Origin: Neobacillus sp. PS3-34
GTDB lineage: Bacteria; Bacillota; Bacilli; Bacillales; Cytobacillaceae
Direction of reading: 5' to 3'
Length of the DNA: 64,000 nt
NCBI RefSeq assembly: GCF_030915465.1
Contig: NZ_CP133267.1
Location: forward strand, 2,820,501-2,884,500
In this document: positions 49,101 to 56,527 of the stretch, in pieces
How positions within the stretch are numbered: the stretch's first letter is position 1
How the letters are laid out: every line of letters starts with the position of its first letter
Notes under the pieces: model-generated
Told to the model about the DNA's origin: nothing
Database searches by the model: none
What the model saw: the letters and a program-made list of their open reading frames with translations, nothing else
Program-made: the position numbers and the translations under genes

Positions 49101-49466
49101 CTTACCATTTTTGCAACGGATGCGGCTGGGAACACTCAGGTATTTAAAAAACAATTTACAGTTTATATCCCAGCATCCATTGAGGTAACCCCAAATGTGA
49201 TCAAAGGGAATAATGGAGTGTTCACACTTCGCGCAAGCACACCAGATGGATTTGCGGTTAGCGGATTCGATTTAAACACAGCGCAATTAAATGGCGTAAA
49301 AGCATTGAATAGCAATAATGGCTATTACAATCAAGTCAAACAGGGGCAGTTTAAATTTGAACGTTCAAGTTTCACCTGGAAAACAGGGCAACAGGCATTA
49401 GAGTTCCGCTGCTATTTGAATGGTTACTTAGTGATCGGCCATACAACAGTAACAGTGAAAGAATAA
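43101..49466 (+). CDS. Giant secreted repeat protein: 14 FN3-like and 8 Ig-like (OmpL47-type) domains
   Basis: A 2121-residue exported protein. A signal peptide ends near residue 29 (GTAFAAES). About fourteen FN3-like repeats of 90 residues cover roughly 33-1275, each with NGNDI-LxW-YKVYQ and a final Y(S)xRFGES motif. Eight beta-domains of about 82 residues follow (about 1276-1933), each with GVA(K/R)TYYSING, EGxSF, QVSFYSVDQAGNKE and IDKTAP; these resemble OmpL47-type repeats. The last 190 residues are non-repetitive beta sequence. No LPXTG, SLH or catalytic motif is seen, so an adhesin or biofilm-matrix role is inferred from architecture and from the c-di-GMP riboswitch. The start is GTG 43101 after GGTGGAG. 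Confidence 0.88.
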   Translation: MVTKRKFSSILVLLFLVFQVVSPIGTAFAAESGVLLPPSNLAYQASTPDDGKLVWSAVYGATGYNIYEIKEGQLVLLGTSKTNNYSLNNLAEGKYSYIISTLSTDGESGPCAPIDVDIVYPSMAAPATLTNTIQNGNDIVLSWGASQYAESYKVYQQLSDGTQKLLTTTTSRTFTVVNAPEGKNSFSISAENSLYGESPVTAPLDVNVVFPIMKEPANLSKSLSNGNDINLSWQAASYANSYKIYQVIDGQEVFKTSVTSTSAKFTNMPEGDYTYNVYSYSDRFGASAKASTASITVSPITMVPPSTVTSKLQNINDVVLTWGTAANATAYKVYQLIDGEKVLKGTYTGTTVTYTNQPGGDFTYEVYSYSDRFGESVTGTKVSLSVSTVTMAPPNNTAAKLQNLNDIVLTWDVASNADSYKVYQIVEGQRVLKTTVTGTTASFTNLPAGDYVYEVTSNSSRFGESDTGSQVTAKIDPVIMGKPAGFANQILNGNDIALSWEPVANATNYKVYQIVNGQKVLKSTLTTNSVTYTNMAAGDYNYQIYSYNSRFGESAEGASLSFSLVFPVMAAPANTLSDITSPTGFTLTWDASPFATNYKVYQVVNGTKSLKSTVSSPTVSFSNMAAGQYSYEIHSYSSRFGESKDGSLVTINLSGQALETPLNLSNTILNGNDIKLTWNSVQYAASYKIYRVIDGLKLLQTNTSATSVTYSNQPEGEYNYEVHSYSSLLGESPQGAELQLTLVHPDMQAPGNFTGTIKNISDITLTWNAVQFANSYKVYEIIDGQEVLKNTVTSTSITLSKVTEGTHTYVVRSFSTRFGESLEGSRVESTVTFPALLAPTNLTSSISNGNDITLRWTAATYATGYNIYETIDGQKQFVRTVTGTTTSFSNVKEGNHSYEVRTLSDRFGESADGTATNVTVVYPEMQKPATFTKTIINGNDINLSWAASTYATAYKVYKVVGEEKTLVKTTTATSVPFTNMPEGDYTYEVHSYSDRFGESVEGNTVTFTLVFPIMQAPVGATNTIANGNDFTLKWTAASYATGYKVYQIKDGQMVLIRTVTGTSTPFTNMPEGDYSYVVHSYSDRFGESLEGSFINFNLTWPVVQPPVLQGTIVNANNVTLTWNSVTWANEYRVYELKGDSKVLVYKGTALTYKIYNLTEETHSYQVTAYNTRFGESALSNTAAENIVYPVMQPPTATVKVSLPSSATVTWGFVTYANNYNVYELVDGAPVLVAKNVNNLSYTLTNLSYKNHEYYVTSYSNSFGESAPSNTVLAKLITDTQAPVTTSNAASSWSKNSQTVTLSATDNDTGVAKTYYSLNDAPFVEGTSITVEKEGINKLSFYSVDKVGNTEVVKTVNVMIDKTAPITSVKELPGSFIQSFTGELTAADTSSGVATTYYSINGSDFVEGTIFTVDKEGINQVSFYSVDQAGNKEDAKSINVKIDKTAPVTKADAPSAWVNEDVHVNLSASDSESGVARTYYSINGTEYSEGTSFTLDQEGINQVSFYSVDKAGNKEEAKTIEVKIDKTAPETKSDAPTSWVKEDVLVNLSATDNESGVAKTYYSINGSDYVEGTSFTVDQEGVNKVSFYSVDQAGNKEDAKSINVKIDKTAPVTKADGPSGWVNEDVQVILSASDSESGVARTYYSINGSEYTEGTSFTLDQEGINQVSFYSLDQAGNKEAAKTIEVKIDKTAPETKADAPAAWVKEDVQVNLSATDSQSGVAKTYYSINGSVFVEGTSFTIGKEGINPVSFYSLDQAGNKEAAKTIEIKIDKTAPETKADAPATWVNKDVAVNLSASDSQSGVAKTYYSINGSEYTEGTSFTVAQEGNNQISFYSVDQAGNKEEAETIEVKIDKTAPETKSDAPAAWVNEVVQVNLSASDSQSGVAKTYYSINGSVFVEGTSFTIGKEGINQVSFYTVDQAGNKEETKNIEVKIDKTAPVIKSYFNDLYELGSTLKLTYDTNDLLSGVSKEEVFLTTPNETIGKAVNRLNQITLDKPGVYTLTIFATDAAGNTQVFKKQFTVYIPASIEVTPNVIKGNNGVFTLRASTPDGFAVSGFDLNTAQLNGVKALNSNNGYYNQVKQGQFKFERSSFTWKTGQQALEFRCYLNGYLVIGHTTVTVKE

Positions 49467-49468
49467 GA

Positions 49469-49505
49469 AATAACCCTCTCCAACTTACGGAGAGGGTTAT
49501 TTTTA
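49469..49505. terminator. Bidirectional terminator between the giant secreted protein and the giant flagellin
   Basis: A perfect 12-bp stem (ATAACCCTCTCC and its complement) with T-rich sequence on both sides separates two convergent genes. Confidence 0.9.
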
Positions 49506-49514
49506 TGGTAAGTG

Positions 49515-52500
49515 TCACTTTAACAACTCAAGTACATTTTTCGGTAAGGAATTTGCCTGTCCCATGATGGATTGGTTGACTTGTTCCAATAAATCGCTTT
49601 TGGCTTTTTCCATCATTTCCTTTGCTAAATCGGCATCGCGTATTCGTGACTCGGCTGAAACGATGTTTTCCTCGTACTGGTCATTTGCTTTAATGATTGT
49701 ATCGAGGCGATTCTCATATGCTCCAACCTTTGTTCTTTCATTTAGTATAGATGTTAAAGCTGTATCCAGCCTTGATAGCGCTTTGGTTGCGCTTTTTGAG
49801 GTATGGATCATGATCGTGTTGATCCTTAGCAATTTATCGTTTACCCTGCTTTTATCAATCGTAAGAGTTTGTCCTGAATTTGCTCCGACCTGAATCGTAT
49901 TTTCAGGATCATCTTTTCTTGATTCAGTTTTATAAAATAGTGTATCCCTTGCGTTCCCTCGAACGGAATCAATGGTGATCTGGCCTACCTCTTGAGTGCT
50001 CAGCTTTAGCTTCCCTTCGTAATAGGAAGCGATCAGCCCTGATTTAGCAGTAGCCAGCTGGTTGTTCAGTGTTGCCAGCAATTGGTCCGCTGGATATTTT
50101 CCTGCTGGCAGTTTCATGGTTTTACTTTCGCCATCAACATCCACGATGAAGGTATCATTTTTGTCTTCTTCAATAGTGGCGCCGCCTGGGTTCAAATTGA
50201 CCGCACCGATGGTGAAGGAGGGAGCAGGATCACCCTGTGCCCGGTAGAAAAAGGTATAGGCTGCGTTCCCGCGAACCCCGTCAATCCGGTATGTACCTGT
50301 ATCATTCCGGCCATCCTCAACAGTTTGGTATTTGATTACGAGTTTCCCTGCATCATCTACATTTGTTCCACTTTCAATCCCGCCAATTTGCATGGCTAAC
50401 GTATCTTCCGGAAAACCTTGTTTCTTCAGTTCATTTTTCAGCTGATTATTAAGTTCATTGACTAAACTGCCGGCATTATAGGCTCCGGGTGCAAGCGTTA
50501 ATTGAAACGTGGCTTGTGTGCCATTTTTATAAAAATCAAACGTCAGCCGGTCGTTAACGTTTGGATTAATGACGATATTTTTATCCGTTATCGTTTCCCT
50601 TCCCACTATGAAAGCAGGTGTATTGTTGTAAGTATAGCCAGATGAACCGCCTCCGTTACGGATGTACGTATATTTTTGCATCGCCTGTTTATAAAAGCTT
50701 CCAGTTAAATTAGAAAATGAATAATCACTGCCTGCTTCCTTTGTCCTTAGCTCAATCTGCTGATTATTAGGAGTTGCATATACCTCTGGAAGCCCGGGAT
50801 CAGTAAAGCCAAGCTTCTGAAATGCTTCTGTCAGCTTTTCGTTTAGTTCATCGGTGACAGCCGCAATCCCGCCATATATTCCGTCATCAAGCGTTACATC
50901 GATTTTACTGGTTGTCCCTTCATGAAAATAATTGAAGGACAATTGATTATTTGTCCCATCGATCGTATATGGTGATGGGATTGGCGTTTGGCCGGTTACA
51001 GATGTAACAGTTTTGCTTCCACTCGAGTTTAAGCTGGAGGGAGTACTAATGGATGTCGTTTCCATTCCGACACCGCTTGCACTCTGAAACGACTGGCCGC
51101 TGCCTTCGTTTATAGTGGTTAGCATCAGATAACGCTGGTCCGATGTTAAAGAAGCTTTAACAAGATTAGGGTCAAGCTGATTATTTAATTCAGTAACGAG
51201 CTTCTGGGCAGTATAAAAGCCATTTGCCAGCTTAACCGTACTTGTGGCGCCGTTTAAAGTGAAGGACAAACTATTATTATCGTCCGTTAAGGTTATTCCT
51301 GATGATAAATCGACTCTTCCCTGCGCTGTGGCAGGTGTAGTAGGGATAATCGGGTCTCCTGCTTCTCCTTCAGGCGGATATTGCGGTGCGCCGGTGGTCC
51401 CGCTTGTCAAATAAGGAGGATTCACCATTGTGCCGCCAAAAAGAGTTTGATAGGCAGTGGATTGCACCGTGTTATTTATAGAGATGGAGCCCTTTCCATC
51501 TTCAATGTACCTAATTGAAAGTGCTGATTTTCCGTTTGAGCCATCCTGTAATGATGCTTTTACATTAAAACCGGCATCAGTGAGCTTTTGATTCATTTCC
51601 GCTTCCAGCTCGGGCTTTGTATACGATTTTTCTTCTAGTAAAAGAGTTTTAGTCGTGCCGTCGACCGTCATCGTTAACTTATTATTTCCACTGTTAATAA
51701 CGGTAGGATCGCCAATACCGTAGGATCCCTGTACTTGTGCAGTTGTTGTTTGGCCGTTATAAATATAAGGGGTGTAATAATAAGTCGATACCTCTTTAAA
51801 TAATGTGTCATACGCCGGTGAAGCCGTGCTGACATTTATTTTGCTAATGGAACCGAAAAGATTGTTGTCAATTCTTAAAGTACCCGAATTATTTGAAGCG
51901 GTAAGGTTCATCCCCTTGGAATCAAATTGGCTGTTGAGCCTTTTTAAAAGTTCATCAGGACCAAGCGTGATTTCATTTTCTCCCGTTTTCAGGAGATTAA
52001 TGGTTTGATAGTATCCGTTATTCACTTGAATATTCAATGTATCATTCTGCCCGCGTTTAATTGGGACGCCATTGGAAATATTGGCATCACCGTAGTAATA
52101 TCCGTGTGTTTTATATACATTTCCCTGCTTTGCGATATCGTAAATGACAGAAGTGATCCCATCAATCTCGATCATATTTCCGCTTAAGCCTGTAATGACA
52201 TATTTGTCGGAGGTAATGGCGATGTTTCCTGTACCATAAGGAATCGCTTTTACATTATTTTCTCCCTTTGCAGTAAGCTGCTGATTAACATAGTCAATAA
52301 TATGGTCCTTATCATAGGATCCTGGCGGGAAAAGTATTTCGTATTGTTTATTGGAGCCTGCAAAAAAGGTCAGCTTGTCATTTTTATTTTGCTGAATCGT
52401 TAATTTTGAGCCGGCAGGAAAGTTGGTTGTCCCAATAATCATGCCTGGCGGAGTCCCAAGTGTATATTCGTAAAATAAAGACGAAGCGCCGCCACGGATA

Positions 52501-53177
52501 AAATCGATGGAGGAAGCGCCTTCTGTCTGCAGGGTCAAGGTATTGTCTTCTGTAACATCCACGATAATCTCCGGCGTAAACCCTACTAATTGATCGTCCA
52601 TCGTGTCTGAAATTTCTTCTAATGAATAAACTCCGGCAGGGATATTCACCCTTTTTGATGTACCATCTACCACGATTTCCAAATCATTGTTGTAGCCGTC
52701 GATTATCTTTATAGGATCTTTAATCACACGATTTCCTTCTAATTGGGCATATGACGGGAAGTGGGATTCCACAACAGGTTTGGTATTCCATGCTGTCTGG
52801 TCTGCCATTCCTGTAATCGTTTCTTGTATTTGGCGGAACTCTTTCTGGATTTGCATTCTGTCCTCGTCTGTAACTGTGTCCGATAGGGATTGGATCGTTA
52901 ATTCTCTCATCCGCTGTATCGAATCCGTCATGTCACCCAGGACAGTATCAGTTGTGTAAACCATTGATTGGGCATCTTTTGCATTGCGGCCGGCTTGCAT
53001 TAAACCTCGAATCTGTGCCCGCATTCCTTCACTAATAGCAAGTCCCGCTGCATCATCAGCCGCCTGATTAATCCTTAGGCCGCTGGATAAATGTTCAGAA
53101 GCCTGCTTGCTCTTTTTCTGATTTTTGATAGATTCGTTGAGTGTTCTTAGAGCAGGTATATTATTGCGTATAAACAT
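49515..53177 (-). CDS. Giant flagellin with about eight internal repeat domains
   Basis: A 1220-residue protein with intact flagellin ends. The N-domain (1-140) has [41 protein letters not shown] and MRELTIQSLSD. The C-domain (about 1090-1220) has VGAYENRLDTI, AESRIRDADLAKEMMEKAK and ends LPKNVLELLK. Between them lie about eight diverged beta-rich repeats of 85-115 residues, each with NDxLxxxVDG, a L(P/A)xGxY turn, LxxxLNxQL and a closing GNAxxTLFY-like segment. Start ATG 53177 has ACGGAGGAAG upstream; the frame's earlier start adds nine unlikely residues. It should build, or decorate, an unusually thick filament. Upstream only a weak promoter is visible. Confidence 0.9.
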   Translation of the reverse strand: MFIRNNIPALRTLNESIKNQKKSKQASEHLSSGLRINQAADDAAGLAISEGMRAQIRGLMQAGRNAKDAQSMVYTTDTVLGDMTDSIQRMRELTIQSLSDTVTDEDRMQIQKEFRQIQETITGMADQTAWNTKPVVESHFPSYAQLEGNRVIKDPIKIIDGYNNDLEIVVDGTSKRVNIPAGVYSLEEISDTMDDQLVGFTPEIIVDVTEDNTLTLQTEGASSIDFIRGGASSLFYEYTLGTPPGMIIGTTNFPAGSKLTIQQNKNDKLTFFAGSNKQYEILFPPGSYDKDHIIDYVNQQLTAKGENNVKAIPYGTGNIAITSDKYVITGLSGNMIEIDGITSVIYDIAKQGNVYKTHGYYYGDANISNGVPIKRGQNDTLNIQVNNGYYQTINLLKTGENEITLGPDELLKRLNSQFDSKGMNLTASNNSGTLRIDNNLFGSISKINVSTASPAYDTLFKEVSTYYYTPYIYNGQTTTAQVQGSYGIGDPTVINSGNNKLTMTVDGTTKTLLLEEKSYTKPELEAEMNQKLTDAGFNVKASLQDGSNGKSALSIRYIEDGKGSISINNTVQSTAYQTLFGGTMVNPPYLTSGTTGAPQYPPEGEAGDPIIPTTPATAQGRVDLSSGITLTDDNNSLSFTLNGATSTVKLANGFYTAQKLVTELNNQLDPNLVKASLTSDQRYLMLTTINEGSGQSFQSASGVGMETTSISTPSSLNSSGSKTVTSVTGQTPIPSPYTIDGTNNQLSFNYFHEGTTSKIDVTLDDGIYGGIAAVTDELNEKLTEAFQKLGFTDPGLPEVYATPNNQQIELRTKEAGSDYSFSNLTGSFYKQAMQKYTYIRNGGGSSGYTYNNTPAFIVGRETITDKNIVINPNVNDRLTFDFYKNGTQATFQLTLAPGAYNAGSLVNELNNQLKNELKKQGFPEDTLAMQIGGIESGTNVDDAGKLVIKYQTVEDGRNDTGTYRIDGVRGNAAYTFFYRAQGDPAPSFTIGAVNLNPGGATIEEDKNDTFIVDVDGESKTMKLPAGKYPADQLLATLNNQLATAKSGLIASYYEGKLKLSTQEVGQITIDSVRGNARDTLFYKTESRKDDPENTIQVGANSGQTLTIDKSRVNDKLLRINTIMIHTSKSATKALSRLDTALTSILNERTKVGAYENRLDTIIKANDQYEENIVSAESRIRDADLAKEMMEKAKSDLLEQVNQSIMGQANSLPKNVLELLK

Positions 53178-53296
53178 TTCTTCCTCCGTACCGTGAATCG
53201 ACATTTTTCTTCATTATTCCATTCTATCAGAAAAAAGTAAGAGTTTGGCAATAAACTGGATGATTTCTGTCACTTTATTAGGTATTATTTCTCATT

Positions 53297-53322
53297 TGAA
53301 ATTCCGATGAAGTTGCCGATAC
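53297..53322 (+). promoter_or_regulatory. Possible sigma-D promoter of ylqGH
   Basis: TGAA, a 14-base spacer and GCCGATAC at 53315-53322, close to the sigma-D -10 consensus, 35 bp ahead of ylqG. Confidence 0.55.
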
Positions 53323-53356
53323 AAATAGTAGACAAATGGTACGGAGAGTGTTGGAT

Positions 53357-55723
53357 ATGGATATTAGCCGGAGTGTTATGCCGCAAACTGCGGTTATGGT
53401 AAAGGACAACTCAGTTTCTTCTATTAAAATTGGCGACGTCAGCTCGATTGTGATTAAGGAGAGGTCTGAGAATAATGAGGCACAGGTTACCATCAAAGGC
53501 CAGGACTTTAAGGTTAAGTTTGATGGACCAATTCCAACAGATGACCGTGTATTGGTCAAGGTTACCCAGCAAGGCGAGAATGGACAGCTGACCGTAAAAC
53601 CGGTCACAAATCAGGCAAGCCCGGCAGCACCAGGCAAAACAATCGATAATATCCTGCAAAAAGCTGGCTTTGACTCCATAGCACAACCTGAACTAAAAGA
53701 AGCCGTCCGACTAATCGTTTCAAAAGGGGGAAGTGTCACAAAGGATACGATTGCCACCTTACAGGACTTTTTACAAAACGGTTCTGGCACGATAGTGGAC
53801 AAGCTCGATACGATAGAAGTTATGCAGCAAAAAAATATAGAGTTTACCAAGGTGCAATTGCAAGCAATCAATACAGCTCTGCATGGAGAGGCGTTAACCG
53901 AAACATTGTCGAAGCTGTTTGACGGTCCGCTTGAGATCAAACCTGTTGAAGCAAGGGTAAATCCGTCGCAGACAAGGACGAAGCCGGATTTAAAAGCAGT
54001 CATCGAGGATGCAATCGCCAAAATTAAAAACGGCGGAAAACCGGAAGCTGCCGCTGAGAAAGTCCTTTCCCTTTTAAATCCATCATCAGACAAAGAAGCC
54101 ATTGAGGCTATAAAAAAAGCATTGCAAATCACACAGGCTGGCAAGGGACGAATTGCTGAGGAAGCGCAGAAGCTTGAGAAGATTGGAACAATGAAGCTCT
54201 TATCTGCACTGCAGGGATTAATGGCTGAAGGAGCTGGCCGAATCGGTGTTTCCTGAAGCTCAAGGCCTCACTGCTTCCATGGCAGATTCTGAAACTGGGG
54301 ATCCGTTCCGGGCGATTAAAGGCGCGATGAAGCTCATTCAAAAAGAGCCATCAATGGAAAACGTCCTTAAAGGAATTCAGCCCCTGCTCGAAGGCAATTC
54401 AGAAGCAGCTATCGATTTGACTGGATTAAAGGAAGCATTTGAAAAAGCTGTTCAGTTAACAGGACAGGGCAGGGAATTGGCTGCACGGAAGGAATTGGCC
54501 AATAGCATCAGCAAGCTGGAGGAGGCTTATCCTCAGCTCAAAAAAGCAAACGACGAACCGACACTGACAAAAGCGGAGCAGTACTTAATCAATGAAGCGG
54601 TCCAGACGCTGCATCTTCATTCTCAAAATCTTTTAGTCACTGAGATTACCAAAAAGCTCTCGCAAATGGCCATTGATTTTAAAAAAATGAGGCAGGAAAT
54701 GAGCAGGAACTTGGATTCAGCCTCCAGATTAATGGAGGCAAATAAGCCAGGAAGCCTTGTACCTGCAAAGCAAATGCTTGAAGCGATCATTAGTAAATTG
54801 GATAACGCCATTTTAAAGGGCAATTTTATGCTGTATACGGACATGACAACAGAGAAAAAAATGTTGACTGCGAGCTCGAAGCTTGCCGAGGCAAAAAATC
54901 TTTTAACTAAAGGAAATATCACTGAAGCGAATCAAATTGTAAAAGAAGTAAAGGGTGTGCTGGACAAGCTCATTTTTAAGCCATCCGACACGAGAGTAAA
55001 GCATTTTGTATCAGAGGAAAATCTTCTATCGTTCAAATCAGAAGATGAACTTTCCCCTAAAGCAATGCTTGAAAAAGCACTCCGTCCATTACCTGATCAA
55101 GAGTCTGGTGCAAGGCATATTTTTGAAACCATTAAAAAGATGGGATTCACGCACGAGACGGATTCAGCGAATGCCATTATAGACAAGCAGGAAATGCCAG
55201 CTAATTTAAAGTCCATCTTAATGAAGATGATTGAAACGGATAGCCAGTCGAAGCTTCCGGTGGACCAGCCCTCGCCAATATTACCGGACAGCAGCTGTTA
55301 AATAAACAGGATGCATCCGGACTGCAAAATATGTTTTTGCAGATGCCACTATTATTAGACAAGCAAGCTGAAAATGTGAAAATCTATGTGAATTCACAGA
55401 AAAAGGGCGAAAAGATTGATTGGGAAAACTGCAGCTTGTATTTTGTGCTGGAGACGAAAAAGCTCGGTGAGATTGGAATTAGCATTTCAGCGGTAAATCG
55501 CAATTTATCGATTACCTTTAAAAATAACAGAGAGAACATTAAGGATGCAGTTGAGCCGCTGGCAGATGAGGCTAAAGAGCGCCTGCAGGGAATCGGCTAT
55601 AATGTCGGAGCGATACAATTCAAGCCTTTTGCAGATAGCAAAGAAAACGCCAAACTGGAAGCTGAAAAACCGGCTGGCTTTACACCGGTCTATACAGAGA
55701 AGGGATATGATTTTACAATATGA
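53357..55723 (+). pseudogene. ylqG: YlqG-like FliK/Flg_hook-domain protein, frame interrupted near 54245 and 55295
   Basis: About 785 residues in three successive frames. The C-terminal part (NMFLQMPLLLDKQAENVKIY, then LYFVLETKKLGEIGISISAV) is a FliK-type hook-length/flagellar C-domain. The rest is helical and Lys/Ala-rich. Frames change near 54240-54250 and near 55290-55296; frame three overlaps the next gene by ATGA. ATG 53357 follows GGAGAG at proper distance. In B. subtilis ylqG lies just before ylqH as here, though there the pair is elsewhere on the chromosome. Its role is unknown; secretion-substrate control by analogy with FliK is possible. Confidence 0.75.
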
Positions 55724-56016
55724 CCGGCCAATATTTTAATATGAAGAACCGAAAACACCTAAATGGCCCTTCTGCTGCCGTCATTAAATATGATGAGGAA
55801 AAAGGTGGCGCACCTGTCGTTGTTGCGCAGGGGACAGCGCTTGTTGCCCAGAAGATTATCGAGGCTGCAAAGCAAAACAATATCCATCTTCAGGAGGATT
55901 CAACGCTCATTCAGAATCTCCTTCAAATTGATTTAGGCGAAACCGTACCTCCGCAATTGTATGAAGTGATTGCCGAGGTATTCATTTTGCTGGAAAAATT
56001 AGACGAAAACTATTAA
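55720..56016 (+). CDS. ylqH: YlqH, FlhB C-terminal-domain-like protein
   Basis: A 98-residue protein matching only the cytoplasmic domain of the type III export switch protein FlhB: AAVIKYDEEKGGAPVVVAQG, LVAQKIIEAAKQNNIHLQED and the ending YEVIAEVFILLEKLD. The NPTH autocleavage site of full FlhB is absent, as in other FhlB-type paralogs, which can partly substitute for the FlhB C-terminus. It starts inside the ylqG stop (ATGA), so the two are coupled. Confidence 0.88.
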   Translation: MTGQYFNMKNRKHLNGPSAAVIKYDEEKGGAPVVVAQGTALVAQKIIEAAKQNNIHLQEDSTLIQNLLQIDLGETVPPQLYEVIAEVFILLEKLDENY

Positions 56017-56040
56017 ATTTTGTCGATAATCGGCCGATAA
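56014..56040 (+). promoter_or_regulatory. Consensus sigma-D promoter of the fliS-like/flagellin-2 unit
   Basis: TAAA at 56014-56017, exactly 15 bases, then GCCGATAA at 56033-56040: a full match to the sigma-D consensus. It overlaps the end of ylqH and lies 34 bp ahead of the fliS-like gene. Confidence 0.9.
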
Positions 56041-56073
56041 TAGATTTAGTGATGACTAAATGGAGGTACACCG

Positions 56074-56489
56074 ATGGAAGTCCTGACAAAGGAAATTTTA
56101 TATAAAAAGAGCCCTCAGGAGATAACGGCTATTTTATATGAAGGAATTATTTCAAATCTAGAAGAATCCATTGAGTTAATTGATGCGAAGAATTATCTGC
56201 AGGCAAATGTAAAAATCCAAAATGCGAATGATATTCTTCATCGATTGGGTGTCGGACTTAAATATGAGGCTGGCCCATTGCTGAACAATTGGATACCCTA
56301 TATAACTATATGGCGAATATGCTCATTGAGGCGAACATCCTTAAAGACAATGAGATTTTAATCAATGCATTGAAGATCATCCAGCCGATTGCGATCGCTT
56401 GGAATGAGGCAATGAAGAAGAAATCGCCTGTCCAATCTACACTTTCAAAACGAGTCTCTGCCTATGAAAATAGCATCATGAGATCATAA
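56074..56489 (+). pseudogene. FliS-like flagellin chaperone, frame interrupted at GGCCC 56272-56276
   Basis: About 138 residues. The first frame (MEVLTKEILYKKSPQEITAI, LYEGIISNLEESIELI) and second frame (LDTLYNYMANMLIEANILKD) together match FliS, which binds the flagellin C-terminus before export. One base added at GGCCC 56272-56276 rejoins them. It lies 38 bp ahead of the 823-residue flagellin, so is probably its dedicated chaperone. A separate, intact fliS follows fliD. GGAGG precedes ATG 56074. Confidence 0.82.
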
Positions 56490-56527
56490 TATTAAATCCA
56501 ATTTGATAGATAGTAAGGAGACCCAAT

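Noticed and set aside
49515..53177. Flagellinolysin (protease-bearing flagellin)
   Set aside because: No HExxH metalloprotease motif was found in the insert; it consists of repeated beta-domains.
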